A stretch of DNA of 64,000 nucleotides from Certhia americana (Eukaryota; Chordata; Aves; Passeriformes; Certhiidae). The notes below the pieces were generated by a model. The model worked only from the letters and a program-made list of their open reading frames with translations, did no database searches and was not told where the DNA came from. The translations under genes and the position numbers were made by a program. Shown here in pieces: positions 19,687-62,464 of this stretch (position 1 is its first letter; the number at the start of each line of letters is the position of its first letter). The stretch spans positions 82,723,410-82,787,409 of the forward strand of contig CM031858.1 in the NCBI GenBank assembly GCA_018697195.1, written 5' to 3'.

Positions 19687-22059
19687 TACAGTAGTGTTCT
19701 TTTTTTGCTTATGAAAATAGCTCATTTTTTCTCAGTCATTTAGCTTTCTATTCATACGACTATACTGCTGTATGCTGTCTGCATAGTTCATATTTAATAA
19801 CTCATATTTTCTGAACTACTCTTCCTATTATTACTTTATTCTATGCACTGTTTCAGATTAAATATCATGCTTAATCTAATAGTCTTTATTTCTGAGGCCT
19901 AGTAAAATCTGCAGGGATTATTTGAAGTGTAAAAAGGACTATTTTCATCTTTGGTTACTGATTTTAGTATATCCTGATGATTCTCCTTTAACACTTGAAC
20001 ACTTTTACAGTACTATTTGGGATTTTCAAGTCTGTTCTGTTCCAATACCATCACCATTTTTCAAAGAGACAGGCAGAGAATGAAAGAGGAAACATACCTG
20101 CCTTTGCAAAACATTAAAATCCTACACTATTGCACTGGGCTGCTTTGCCACAGGGCTTCCTTGCACATAAGCAGGACCCTGGCACTGCACAGCATGTGTC
20201 TCTTAGTCTTCTGCAGCAGAAACATGTGGAGTTGGGGCATAACTGGAAGCCTCTTGGACTGTTCACCAGCACACTAATATGGATTAAAAAGATTAAATTG
20301 CAACCCCGTAAAGCAGACAGCAGAACACAAAGATAGCAGGTACCTGAAGTAGGTTTTGCTTGCTTACATTGGACTGGTCTTTATTCTGGACAGTGCTGCT
20401 TAATGTCTGAGCCCCCATTCACAGATCACACAGCTTTTTCTTTTCTGGCAGAAGTTTATAACTAAGTTTTATAAACTAAGTGATTTTCCCTTTCAATAGC
20501 CCAGGAGAAATGGAGTTCCCCTTCCCAGAGTAGCTGGAACATGTCGCTTTTCTAGTGCTATCTCTTTGGGTCCAGCCATCCATGTCCTCTCAGAAACTGG
20601 GCAGGTATTTCCAAAACAAGAGGGAGCAGGGACAAACACCACCACTGAGACACTCCTGCTAGCACATTGGTAAGGCATCATCTCCAGGGAAGCATTACAC
20701 CAAAGGTTGCACCAAGTGTTAGGTTTTCTTTCATCTCTGCAAGCAAATAACCTATTGCTTCCACTATCCACTTGTACACAACAATGCATCATGTATTGGC
20801 TTTGATTTTTAAGCAGACATGATAAATCAAGCAAGGGATGTAAAAAAAAAAATGTTGCTTTAAGAAGTTGAAGAGCAAGCTTCAGTTGTGCAATTCTTTC
20901 AGGTGCAAACCTTGGTTAAGGCTTTGCCCTTCAGTTGTCCTGCAACAGAAATTTAATTGCTTGCTTACACATGTTTTTGTGTGGGCACATGAGCACAGTA
21001 GATGGTGATGGATATGTTGCATCACTGCAAAAAGTGGTGCAATTTTACCCTGAGGTCTGCTTTCTTCACAAAATGGATGTGTGTGTGAAAGGCTGCCCTG
21101 ACAACTCCAGCTGTTATTGGTGAAACTGAGGAGCATAGAACAGACTGGGACAGTCTCATACTAAAGTTATTAATATACCTCAATCACATACAGAATATAA
21201 AAACTGTAGTAGGAACTCAGCACTTCCCACCTGCTGGAAGAATTCAAGTTTATACAAATAATTTGTATTCTTTCTTTAGTCCCCCAAAAGATAGTATCGT
21301 GCTGAAACTCAATTTAAATCATTGAAACAGCAGGTGCTACAGAGGTTTTTTTTCAAGTGAAAAGTGACCTAGCAGCAGGAGAAGAACCCAAACAAGCAGC
21401 CTCTGCTTTTGTTTATCTTTTCTCTAACTGCAAGTATAGAACATCTCAGCTACATACTTTGTTTTACGTAACTAAGAACGTAACTAATGCTAGATCAATT
21501 TACCTTATGACTTTTAATAACTGCTTTGAGTGTATCTCATCAAGTTCACACATGCATCTAGGTCTTTCTAATCCAGTCTTGTTTATACATTCCCCAAGAT
21601 TGCAGCTGGGATAATGCAATTGCTGGTACAAAAGCCTTGGTCAATCTTCACAAGTTAGAGCGGGGATTACTGACAGAAGAAAAAAAAAAAAAAGTGTTCG
21701 AGCAAGACATCACAAATCATGTTTTATTAGTGAGGGATTTGGGGGAAAGATGTATCAATCTGACTAGAAGTATCTCTATTAAAAATAGCTACAGATATTA
21801 TAACAAATAGTAAGTATGCATGTTTTCTCCCTCTAGAATGGGCAGAACAGAGTTCATTTTTACATTACATATTCTCAAGAAAAATATATCAGTATTAGTT
21901 AATTTCCAACAGAAAAATCTGTCAGAGATGCTGAAAAGGGAAAGGATCGCAGGTGAAGTATGACAAATTAGTGGGATTTTTTTTAAACAAAAGGCAATTC
22001 TAGCATTTGACCAAATTGATCGTATGTTTTCACCAATGTACCTGGGTCTTGAAATGTAG
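19687..22059. other. Intergenic, nothing recognised
   Basis: No convincing gene; oligo(A) runs at about 20840 and 21679. Confidence 0.55.
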
Positions 22060-22480
22060 GAATCATAGAGTCCTTTAGGTTGGAAATGACCTCAAAGTTC
22101 ATTGAGTCCAACCTTTAACCCAGCACTACCAAGTCTGACGCTAAACCATCTCCCTCCATGCCACAATTACATGTCTTTTAAATGCCTCCAAGCATGGTGA
22201 CTCCACCACTTCCCCAGGAAGCCTGTTCCAGGGCTTGACAACCCTTTCAGTGAAGAAATTTTTCATAATAGCCAATCTGAACATCCCCTGGCACAACATA
22301 GGGCCATTTCCTCTCATTCTGTCACTTGTTACCTGGGAGAAGAGATGAACTCCCACCTGGCTACAACCTTCTTTGAGGCAGTTGTGGGGATAGTAAAATT
22401 CCCCCTGGGACTCCTTTTCTCCAGGCTAAACTGTCACAGGTCTTTCAGCTGCTCCTTGTAAAATCTGCACTCTAAGAACT
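22060..22480 (-). mobile_element. CR1 LINE 3' fragment, about 420 bp
   Basis: Antisense CR1 3' terminus (GAATCATAGAGTCCTTTAGGTTGG) followed by ATTGAGTCCAACC, CTTGACAACCCTTTCAGTGAAG, CTGGGAGAAGAGATGAACTC and CTTTTCTCCAGGCTAAAC. It closely parallels the copy at 14045, so both come from related CR1 subfamilies. Confidence 0.92.
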
Positions 22481-22964
22481 GCCTCAAATAAAATCTATAA
22501 TGTACTTAGAGATGGCTTTAGAAGTATAATGAGAATATAAAATATAATCACACAAAGAACAAAACCTTCTGGCTTGGGTTTGGGTTTTTTTATTACTAAT
22601 CCGATTAACTAAAATTTCTAAACATGCTGACATTCATAGCCCACAGACCTTAGCTTTTCCTTTTCTGTAACAAGAGAGAGAACAGAGATAAGCTGTCAGA
22701 CCATGACACTTCCGATCCCATCCCACTGTAGGCAAATCATAAATTAATATTATGTGGGCAAACCAACTGAACTTTTAGGCAAGATAAATATTTTTATTAG
22801 CATAGTACCAGGGCAAAATCAAGGCATCTGTTCAGATTTTCTGGAAACTATGATAAAAGACTACTGACTAGAGAGCTACAGCTCTTGAATATAGAGATGT
22901 AATAAACACTGACCTTTCTTTCACTGTTTAGTATTAATAGAACATTTGCCTTTTCAAAGAAGGC

Positions 22965-23007
22965 AAAAGAAAAAAAGAAAAAAAAGAAAAAAAGAAAAAA
23001 AGAAAAA
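22965..23007. repeat. A-rich (A6-8 G) simple repeat
   Basis: Runs of six to eight A separated by single G residues, seen directly, about 100 bp before the LTR element. Confidence 0.9.
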
Positions 23008-23103
23008 TTGTTAGAGTCTAAATTGCTGCAAAAAGGTCTTTTTTTACTGTTAGGTTGTCCCATTAGTGCTTTTTAAACAAATATCCCTGAAGATATAAGA
23101 TAT

Positions 23104-24128
23104 TGTGGTGGGTTGACCCTGGCTGAATGCCAGTGCCCACCAAAGCCACTATGTCACTCTTTTCACAAGTAGACAGGAGGAAGAAAATAAAGCCTAAGCT
23201 TCATTGGTTGAGATAAGGACCAGAATAGATCATTTATCAAATATTGCCACAGATAAAACAGACTCAAATTGGGGATATTAACTGAATTGATTACTAACAA
23301 AATCAGAGCAGGATAATGAAATGTAAAATGCATCATAAAAACACCTTTCCTCCACCTTTCTCTTCTTCACAAGCTCTACCTCCTCCCCCAGGGAGGTACA
23401 GAGAGACAGGGAATGGGGGCTATGGTCAGTTCATCATCTGCAGTTTCTCCTGCTGTTCAAGGAGAGGAGGCCTTCCCCTGCTCCAACATGGGGTCCCTCT
23501 CACAGAAAACAGTTCTCCATGAACTTCTCCAATCTGAGTCCCTCCTGTGAGCAACAGTTCTCCATGAACTGCTCCAACGTGGATTGCTCTTCCACAGGGT
23601 GCAGCCATTCAGGCACAGCCTGCTCCAGTATGGGTCCCCCACCATGAAACCTGCCCTAGCATGGGCTCCTCTCTCCAAACGTCCCTGTCACAACCCTATT
23701 CCAGTACAGGCTTCCCATGGGTTCACAGCCTCGTCTCAAGCAGTTACCTGCTCCAGACGCGAGGATCCTCCACAGGCTGCAGGTGGATCTCTGCATCCCC
23801 ATGGTCCTCCATGGCTGCAGCGGCACAGTTCCAGCAGGGGAATCTCAGCTCCTGAGCTGAGCACCTGAAGTGCCTCCTCCCACTCTTCCACTTGGTGTCT
23901 GCATAGATGGTGCTCTGCCCAAGAACATTTTTTTTTTTTTCTTTCTTAAATATGTTATTATAAAGACATTACTGTCCTTCATGATGGGCTCAGCCTTGAT
24001 CAGGAGCAGGCTGGCACTGGGACAGGCTGGCATTTGGCTCTGCCATACATGGGGGAAGCTTCTAGCAGCTTCTTACAGAAGCCAGCTGGTAGCCCCCACC
24101 ACCAAAATCTGGCGACACAAATTCAGTA
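23104..24128 (+). mobile_element. Avian LTR-retrotransposon solo LTR, about 1 kb
   Basis: Starts TGTGGTGGGTTGACCCTGGC and ends near CACAAATTCAGTA. Its body carries degenerate repeats of a GCTCCAGYATGGGTCCC-type unit (about 23480-23720) and GGCTGCAGGTGGATCTCTGC. The 7-mer AAGATAT sits exactly on both sides (23097-23103 and 24129-24135), consistent with a target-site duplication. This suggests a solo LTR inserted in plus orientation, although the 3' terminal dinucleotide is TA rather than CA. No gag, pol or env frame is present; open frames across it follow the internal repeats. The family recalls a widespread bird endogenous-retrovirus LTR; the subfamily is unknown. Confidence 0.78.
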
Positions 24129-24762
24129 AAGATATCAATTCACCATAAACTGTGTAAGTGTTGAAACACCTTGGGTAAATAGTGGGTTTTGAATCCTATA
24201 TTTTTTTCCACTAGAAGAGATTTTGATAGCTGGATCATTTAGACAATAAGATTTTAAAATATATTGCAGAGATGACAGGATTTAGAAAGACCCTGATATT
24301 TAAGACTAAGATTCTAAAATTATCTTCAGAATATGCTTTAAGTGACCCTATTGAACTTTTATTGTCCCATAACTCCATTTTAGCATTGAAGAATAAATCA
24401 AACTCTTCAGCAATCTCTCTCTCCAGCACTCATCATGACTATTCATCTAAACAAATCTTATTGCAATACCCTACCAGAAAATCTAGCATCTGGCAAAATT
24501 ATGTTACTAATTTGTTTTGAAGAACATAACCCAACATACAAGTACAAACAGAGCAGTTGACACTTGGCAAAAGTTTGAATTCCATTTATTTTCAAATTAT
24601 ATTAGCAGCACAGTTTTGGGGTTTGTGGAAATTTTTTTTTAGTTAGTGTTCATTTGTTTGTTTTTTTATCATTAGGATTTGGTTGTTCACTTGGGGACTT
24701 TGGTGATTTTTTTTTTTCTTTTTCAGTTTTCCCTTGAGTTTAGGCTGGGGTTTTTTGGTGGG
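24129..24762. other. Intergenic between LTR and SRD5A1 3' end
   Basis: AT-rich, with many T-runs after 24600; no gene recognised. Confidence 0.5.
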
Positions 24763-24782
24763 TTTTTTTTTTTTTTTTTTTT
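24763..24782. repeat. Oligo(T)20 on plus strand (oligo(A) on minus)
   Basis: Twenty consecutive T residues. On the minus strand this is an oligo(A) tract starting about 23 nt after an AATAAA. Confidence 0.97.
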
Positions 24783-25827
24783 GTGTCAGCAATCCTAAAA
24801 GATTCTTTATTATTACAATCATGCAAAAGACACAGATAACTTGAAAATCTGTATGCCAGGGATCCCATCATGTTCTTGAAACCATTCTGGAGTCCTTCAT
24901 GAGCAAAAGGTTGGGGTATGAGAACTGACACAAGGCTCCATAATTTTTGAATATAAAATCATCTAGAATGCTAGCAACAGAAGAAGGAAGACACTTGATT
25001 TTTTAAAAACAGCATAGTAAGATTTTTTTTTTAAATCTCAATTATTTTTAATAAATTAAGTTAGAAAACATTACACAATTGTTAACAACTTAGGCTAGAT
25101 TGGCCTAAGTATCCTAAGTAGACTTCCAAAACCAGTTTAGAGTGAGAAGACACATATTGCATATTGAGATAGCTATCCATTTTAAGAGGTAGATGATGAT
25201 ATTAATCTATTAGCAGTACAACTTTTATGAAAATATCATTAAATATTTTCTATACAGGATCCCTGTATTTGTAAGAGTGCAAAGAGAAGGAAAACCACTG
25301 CCGCTCATCTAAAAGTAACTGTATTCATCTAATTCCTTGGTCTACAACACCAGCTCTTCTGGAGATGCAGGCAGGGGGAATTGAAAGGATTAGTAAGGCA
25401 AGGGAAAAAAATAAAATCAACTCTATTTGTGTATGTAGGCAGAATACACCATCCAGACTGCAGTGAGGGTGGCTGAGCTCACAGCACAATCCTAAGGACA
25501 CCTTGGCTATGATGAGTGGAAACAGCAGAAGCCCTCACAGGCAGAAAAGAAGCATCAGAAGACCTGCATAGTCCTTCCCACAATGCTAATTCAGATTCCT
25601 TGCCTAATATATTTATGAAGGTGCTTCACTGTTGGAAAAGCATGCACGTTCCTATTCACCCTGTCCATCAGATTTCTGGGTTACCATTAAGAGGAAAAAG
25701 CAGTAAGTAACAGCAACACTGATGGAAAGGCTTTGTCACAGTGATGATCTGTGTTGCTAACCTGCCAGCATCTGTAAAATGTTGGCTGCTACTAAAAGCA
25801 TCCATCTCAAAGTGTTAAAAGCACAGT
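24783..25827 (-). other. SRD5A1: Probable SRD5A1 3' UTR
   Basis: Sequence between the SRD5A1 stop codon and the first strong minus-strand AATAAA. No other gene or repeat is recognised in it. Confidence 0.5.
24806..24811 (-). promoter_or_regulatory. SRD5A1: Candidate SRD5A1 polyadenylation signal AATAAA
   Basis: Plus-strand TTTATT, i.e. AATAAA on the SRD5A1 strand, about 1 kb after the stop codon. It would give a 3' UTR of roughly 1 kb. Other AATAAA sites occur further on (near 24583 and 24355), so the choice is uncertain. Confidence 0.4.
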
Positions 25828-56181
<30,354 letters not shown>

Positions 56182-57520
56182 GTTTCTTTCTGTATTGCTT
56201 GGCAGCTTCCATGAGGCTCACATCCAGACTTCTGCTTTTAGCATAAAACTGTATTTTAAAATTTGGTTGGAATGGGATGTTTCTCTTTTAAAGTTTCACC
56301 TATTTTATATTTTAAATGAAAGCTATAAAGAGATTTCTCTTCAAATGTGTCTTCTTTTCACCATTTTAAACTCCTTTTTATTGGTGGGTTTGTGTGTCTG
56401 TTGCTGGCAGCAGACCAGGGGCCAGTAAAATATAAAGCCCGTATTTTAATGGAACAATGGTATGCACAAATGCACTGCACGTGTGTAACTGGTCAAAAAT
56501 TCCTTCAGAAGAAGAACCTGGGATTCCATTCAATGCACATAGATTCCAAAAACATTTTTTTCTCCTATGATTGCTTACCCCAGCTACCACCCGATGTAGT
56601 TACTATTGATAACTGCAGGTTCTTTAAAGGCTCAGATAATCTGGGTGAGTATCTATACAAGTGCACATACAGGATGTCTGACTGACAACCTGGTGAATGG
56701 CTATTCAAAACAAAACCATGTCCAGCATCCTGGGAAAAAAAAAGCAGAATGCACTTTACCAGAGTCTGATGTCAGTTTCTTCTTCAGAGTGACTAATTGC
56801 TTGACAGACCCAGCTAGTAAATATTAACTAGATCTTCAGGTGTGCTGAGTGTGCCTCAGACTCCTGTCTTGAAATGTGCCTGGGAAGAGTCTGTGACTGT
56901 CACTCAAATATGCTGTGGTCACCTATTCCTCTGTCAGTTCTTCAAGTGGGAGTCATCTCTTAATTTTTGTAAGATAACTTGTTTATAGCTGAAATAATAG
57001 TTTAAAAAAAAAGTGTGGTGGTGTATATGTTGTACAGTATATGTTTAAAATGTTATTTAGGTCTAGAAGGGTAATTTATTTAATCTGACTTTAAAAAAAG
57101 TTTGCTACCTCAGAAACCTGGAATATAAGTTCTATCCTTTGTGGCTTAGTTTCAGCAGTACTCTGTACTTTTGTCAAGTTGGTCTGAAAGGAAAGTGAAG
57201 GGTATTGTCCTCCTCTAGCACCATAGTGATGCAAATGTTTGTTATACTTGTCAAGCAGAATTTTACCACGTGTATTTTTATTGATGAAGTATTATGTGGC
57301 TTGGATCCATTTGCTCTACCTTGCTACAACAGACTTTTTGATGTCTGCCCTTGAACTACTTCATCAAAGGGAGAATTCTTGAGGGACAGACATAAAAGTG
57401 AAATAATGCCGTGTCCTCTGATGAGATATTAGTCTCATGCAGTGAGGAACCATTGATAGGACTCATTTTCCTCTTGAGAGTCCATAAAATAGGTTAATAA
57501 AAATTCAGTTCTTGCCCTTG
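56182..57520 (+). other. NSUN2: Probable NSUN2 3' UTR
   Basis: Sequence after the NSUN2 stop up to about 20 nt past the first clear AATAAA (57496-57501). Short open frames here are not gene-like. Its extent is inferred. Confidence 0.55.
57496..57501 (+). promoter_or_regulatory. NSUN2: Candidate NSUN2 polyadenylation signal AATAAA
   Basis: AATAAA about 1.3 kb after the stop codon, followed by T/G-rich sequence. Other hexamer variants upstream cannot be excluded. Confidence 0.5.
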
Positions 57521-59290
57521 CATTTTGCTAAGGTCTGAGCTCTTTGAGTCAAGAGCTGTGATGGGGCAGCGTCTGTTCTGGCAGCTCCTTGGGCTGAAGA
57601 GCAGCAGAGCAGAATTTTCTTTTGAGCAGAGATATGTGCAAAGTATAATTTTTAATTCTTAATGTATATGAGGAAAAAGATTTTGCAACTTAAAACTTCA
57701 AGCATGTTTTCATATCTTTGCATTTATTTTGGCATACTGGGCATTTGAAATGGAAGAAATGTGGAAGACCAGTGTTACTTACAAGTCGTCATTGTAGTCT
57801 GCAGTACTCAGCCCTGAGGATGATATGAATCCATCTAATCTTTATGCTCTGATGATCTCCATAAATTATAAAAAGGTTAAGTGTAGAAACCCATGTGAAG
57901 AAATGGAAGTTTGTTTTGAATTATGCCTTCTGTTACTGTATCTACTGATGTTCCTGAGCAGCAGCTTCAGCTTCTTTTCAGTCTGTGACTCTGCTAAGCA
58001 TACAAGTTTGACAGGTTAAGCTGAGAAGAATACTTGTTGATATAGACAATCCAGCAGAAAGCAAACTATAGAAAATGAACTGTCCTGATAGGTTTTTTTT
58101 TTTGACTGAGCTTATGACTGGCAGACTAAAATGAGAGTAGGAAGCTTTTATCTGGGAGCTAAAGAAGAGTAGGTTCTTGGATCATAAACTGACTGAAATT
58201 TGGTATAACTTAGACTTGTAATAGAATAAGAGCCCGTAATTTTAAATCCTCTCAGCAGTGCCATTTTCCTGTGTTATCTATGGAATTTTGCTTTGCTCTT
58301 GGCTTTTTGGAAGTCTATTTTTCTGCTGTCAAGTGCAAGTGAGAGATTTCAGCTAAGAAACTAGGGGTCTAATTTTCTTGTGCTGTTCAGCAGTTTCTGG
58401 ATCTCCAAGCAAATCCAGAGATTGCAGATATTTTTTTTTTTTTTTCATTTTCGTTTAATATTGAAGTTTCCTTACATCAATTGCTCTGTCCCAGTTGATC
58501 TTGCCTAGATAGCCAGAAAGGAAGATGCACAAAATTGTGTAGGTAGTGGCTGAAAGCAGCATCCCAGTTTCCCAGGCTGGGAGCCCGATGAAATGGGTGT
58601 GTTCTGTTTGTCTGTCTGTGCTGAGCTCTCTGCTACTGCAGCTCTTGATGCTCAGGTGGCTGAACCTCTGGGTGGTTGCTGCAAATAATTTGAAAGGAAG
58701 AAAAAAGAAAAGTGATAAGTAATCACATTAGGTTGAGTACGATTTATGAAGTCTTTCCTCGTACGTAGTCCCTATTAAATTTTGTGAGATTTCTCTAGTT
58801 AGCATTCATTGCTAGTTTTCAGAGACAGGACTGTACATGTTTGCACTGTTGGCAGAGGGGTTTATATGTGATAGAGGGTAAAACAAAAAAATTGATGCAT
58901 CTAAATGAATAGTCCGATGATGTGCTGCTCAGAGAAGTTCTCAGTAACAGCTGCTGTATCCTTAAGAAAATGTGTTGACTGAAAAGCCTAGAAAGCTAAG
59001 GAGGGAACAAAGGGAACTCATCACATGGGATGCTTTTCTTCAACATTTACCTGATGTTAGTCTTTGTTACTTTTGGAAATTTGTTAGAGTTTTCTTACTT
59101 TAGTTTGCTGCAAAATTAATATACCACAGCCTGGTGCCACTGAGGTGTTTGTTGTTTTTTTTTTTTTTTTTTCCTTAAAGGTCTGAATCCTATTAAAAAA
59201 GTCAGGCTTCTCAAAGTATACAGACCTTTTAAAAAAATCCCGTCCATGAATTTCAAATTTACATTTAACAGTAAAAGAAAGCAATTTAGC
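57521..59290. other. Intergenic downstream of NSUN2
   Basis: No gene recognised; T-runs at about 58430-58446 and 59153-59172. Confidence 0.55.
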
Positions 59291-59294
59291 TCCT

Positions 59295-59725
59295 TTTTGA
59301 AGCTGCGGCGAAGGAAAAATCAGCGCATTTCTTTCTTGCAATGGGAAAACTCCGTCCCGGAAAACAATCGGTGGCGTGCTGATGCTGCGCTGCTGCCGGA
59401 GCTGAGCACGCTCTCTGTGCCCAGGACAAGCCTGGTAAACAACCCCCAGCAAAGCGGCGCGGACACAACAGCAGTTCTGTTGTTCCCAGCAAATGTCCCG
59501 ACAAAGCTGGCCGGCGTGCCCTCCTGCCTTTGCCGCTGGGCTCCGCAGCTGGAGCGCGGCGAGCCCGCCCCGCACACCTGGGATCCGCAGCCAGCGCGGC
59601 CGTGTCGGAGGCACCGCGGAGCATCAAACACCCGCCGGGCTACCTTACCCTGCCCGCGCCTTTCTGCCTCCAGGGGGATTTGCCGCACCTGCGGCTCACC
59701 CTTGGACCAAATACATGGTTGTATT
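59295..59725. other. Isolated CpG-rich patch (orphan CpG island candidate)
   Basis: About 430 bp of CpG-dense, GC-rich sequence inside AT-rich flanks, about 3.1 kb after the NSUN2 stop. A 179-codon ATG-initiated frame (59246-59785, plus) and an open frame on the opposite strand both cross it, which is what GC-rich DNA gives by chance. Neither protein resembles a family I know. It could be a promoter of an unannotated or non-coding transcript. Confidence 0.55.
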
Positions 59726-62464
59726 TCATTGTCCTTTCATTTGTTGCTTCGCGTTTTTTCAACAAGCCTGAGTTTAAAACCTTAGTTTCTGGCTAAAATC
59801 TGGGTTTCTTCCCAGGGTGTGGCTGCTTGTGTTACAAATTTAAGTTTCTTCATCACTGGGTATTTCTATTCAGTTTGTATTTAAGCAATGTTAGCTGCAT
59901 AGGTGCTTGCCCTGGTAGCAAATTTTTTTTCGTTAAACAATTTATCCATGAATGATTTTGGCAGGATGAGCAACTCCGAACCATCACTTGGGAACAAGCC
60001 TGTATGCTCCTGCCTCACCTGAATACCTCCTTGTATTTCAGATGTTTTGCCTCTCTCTTCCCATTTCTGTTAGTCATCCTTGAAGTTACGGACTTCTCCC
60101 TAGTTTCTCTTTTTCATGTTGCTCAAATGCTTTCTGGTGTGTTAATAATGGACTTTCACCTGTTCTCAAAGGGAAGACCAATATGACTGGTGGCTGAAAC
60201 AATTCTTACAATTTATGTAAGAATGGGGTAAATATACAATGATACTTTCCCATAATATTCTTCCAGACTCCAGGGGTTTCTTGGACCAGAGATTATGTCC
60301 TTTCATCAAATGGCCTTTTATGTATTTGTCCTTCATAAATTTGCTCCCTTGAGACCATGTGGACTTCTGGCTGTCATGACATCCTATAGCAGGGAGCCCC
60401 AAAATCCTACCTCCTATTGTGTGAAATATTATTTTAGCATCTAATAGTTTTGTTGAATGATCTCCACTTCTTGCATTGAAAGCCACAAGAAGCAACTGAT
60501 TGCTGAGTAGCTTCACCAGAACACTTGTGACTTTATTGTCTTCTGTCATATCCCTTATCAGTCATCTTTTTTTCCAAGCTGAAAGGTCCTAGCTAACTTG
60601 TTTATTCCCTCTATGGAAACTACTCAAGATCTTTTGTCATCTTTATCAAATGTTTCTGGTTCTGAACTTTTATCAGCTTTTATGTCCTTTTCTAAGGGGA
60701 GTAACTGCACATGGATTTGGCATTTGTGGAAATGGGTGCTCACTGTTCTGTCCTCCAGTACACTGCTTCCTGATTTGTCATGCTACTAAATATCAAGCTG
60801 AGTTTTCACTGGAATTGCTTGTCATAACCTCATTATTATGTTCTGAGTGGCAATTGAGAACCTGGGGTTTTTTACATGTGCCAATAGCATTATTTTTCCC
60901 CATATAAATCACTTTTGTCTGCATTGAGATTTGTTTGCTGTTTCATCACTCAGTTGCCATGGTCTTTTAAGGTCCTTCTGCCTTTCTTTGAAGCTGGACC
61001 TAAACCAGTAGCTGCTGACTGAATTGTATCCTGCCCAGAATAGTTTTCTGGGAGTCTGCAGGTCCTTAGTAGCTCTGAAAGGATCCTAAGATGGTGGTTT
61101 TGTTATGACTAGGTCACAGGAAAGGAATTTTGTATCAAAATACTGATGAGCAGGATCACCAAGCCCAAAGAGACTGTAGTGTTTTCTTTCTAGTATTTCA
61201 ATAATTAAACATATGTCCACAAAATACTCTCATAGAATGCCTGTTGTCTGTAAAATACCAACATATCGGAAGAAAAAAAGGTTCCTTAGGATCACAGATA
61301 GATAGCAATCTATCTTCTGACACTTTTTCCTGAATCTTTTCCAGGACTCATCAACCTAGAAACCTACCAAGAAGGGCCTTGAGAACCATCCCCTAAACTT
61401 CTCTGTGGTTTCCCAGGCTTCAAATTCACCAACTAACTTCTTGTAAAGCAGGGGGATACCCTGTACATTATGTTACCAGGATTTCTTGCCCTTGTAGGGC
61501 TGGATGTCTCCCTGGCCAGCTGTTAGTGTGGGACACTGTCCAACTGTGTCTCCATCTTTTAAGCTGATAATTCAGGGCAGCGAAGCAGCAGTTGGAAACA
61601 ACATGAAATACTAAAAAAATGTCTGTGTCGTTTGTCCCAAGTGACTTTTAAAGCCATTTGGCCCTATAGAAAACTTTGCATTTTCTCTATATTACAATTT
61701 CCTAACTTAGAGTATAGAGGGAGATAAGTGCACTCAGCTGAGCCAAAATGGTCTTCACCTTAGAAATACTTTTTCATTTACACCTTAGTAATATATTTTA
61801 TGGTGGTGTTTAAATTCATTGCTGCAAAATCAGCTTAGGTTATCTTGATTTATATCTTTTATTGATGAAAATACTGTAGAGCTTGTGGAAGGTGGCAGAT
61901 TGACAGCCATGAAGTTAAGCTGATTGTTTCACAGCATCTCTCAGCCTTTTAAAGACATCTGCTCTTTTCTAATCTCCCATACTCAGTTTTTCAGATGAGT
62001 GGTAAGTCTTCTGAGTTAGTGAAAACTATTTCTTTAGGTATTCTTTGATGATGTTTTTCAGGTTTGTCTAATTTGTGATGTTGTCTAATTTAGTTTGGTG
62101 TAACGTATTTCCTTACTCTCTATCTTGTTCTTCCTCTGGTCCCTAAGAGGAAGAACATTCATTGATATTATGTGCATGAACAGCCTCGTATTCTTAAAGC
62201 GCTAGGTCATCGTTTTAGACACATTAATTATTGTATAGAGAATACAGGTTCAAAAGAGATAATAGGCAGCTCCATTTGAAATCATCTGCTGATCCTTCTT
62301 TTTTGAATATATTTATCAGTATTTTCTTTGTGACATTCATCAAGGTAAGAACAAACTGCGGAGAATGGTATCTTGTTATCCTGAAATTCTCTTGCTAAGT
62401 TGAATCTCATTTTGCAAAGGCACTTCTCAGGGCAAAGTCATGTGACTCAAAGCAAAGGATACAA
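59726..62464. other. Intergenic, nothing recognised
   Basis: 2.7 kb AT-rich DNA with short open frames only. Confidence 0.55.

Noticed and set aside
23584..23868. Open frames on both strands around 23.4-23.9 kb
   Set aside because: They lie inside the LTR element and follow its internal repeats; no retroviral protein motif.
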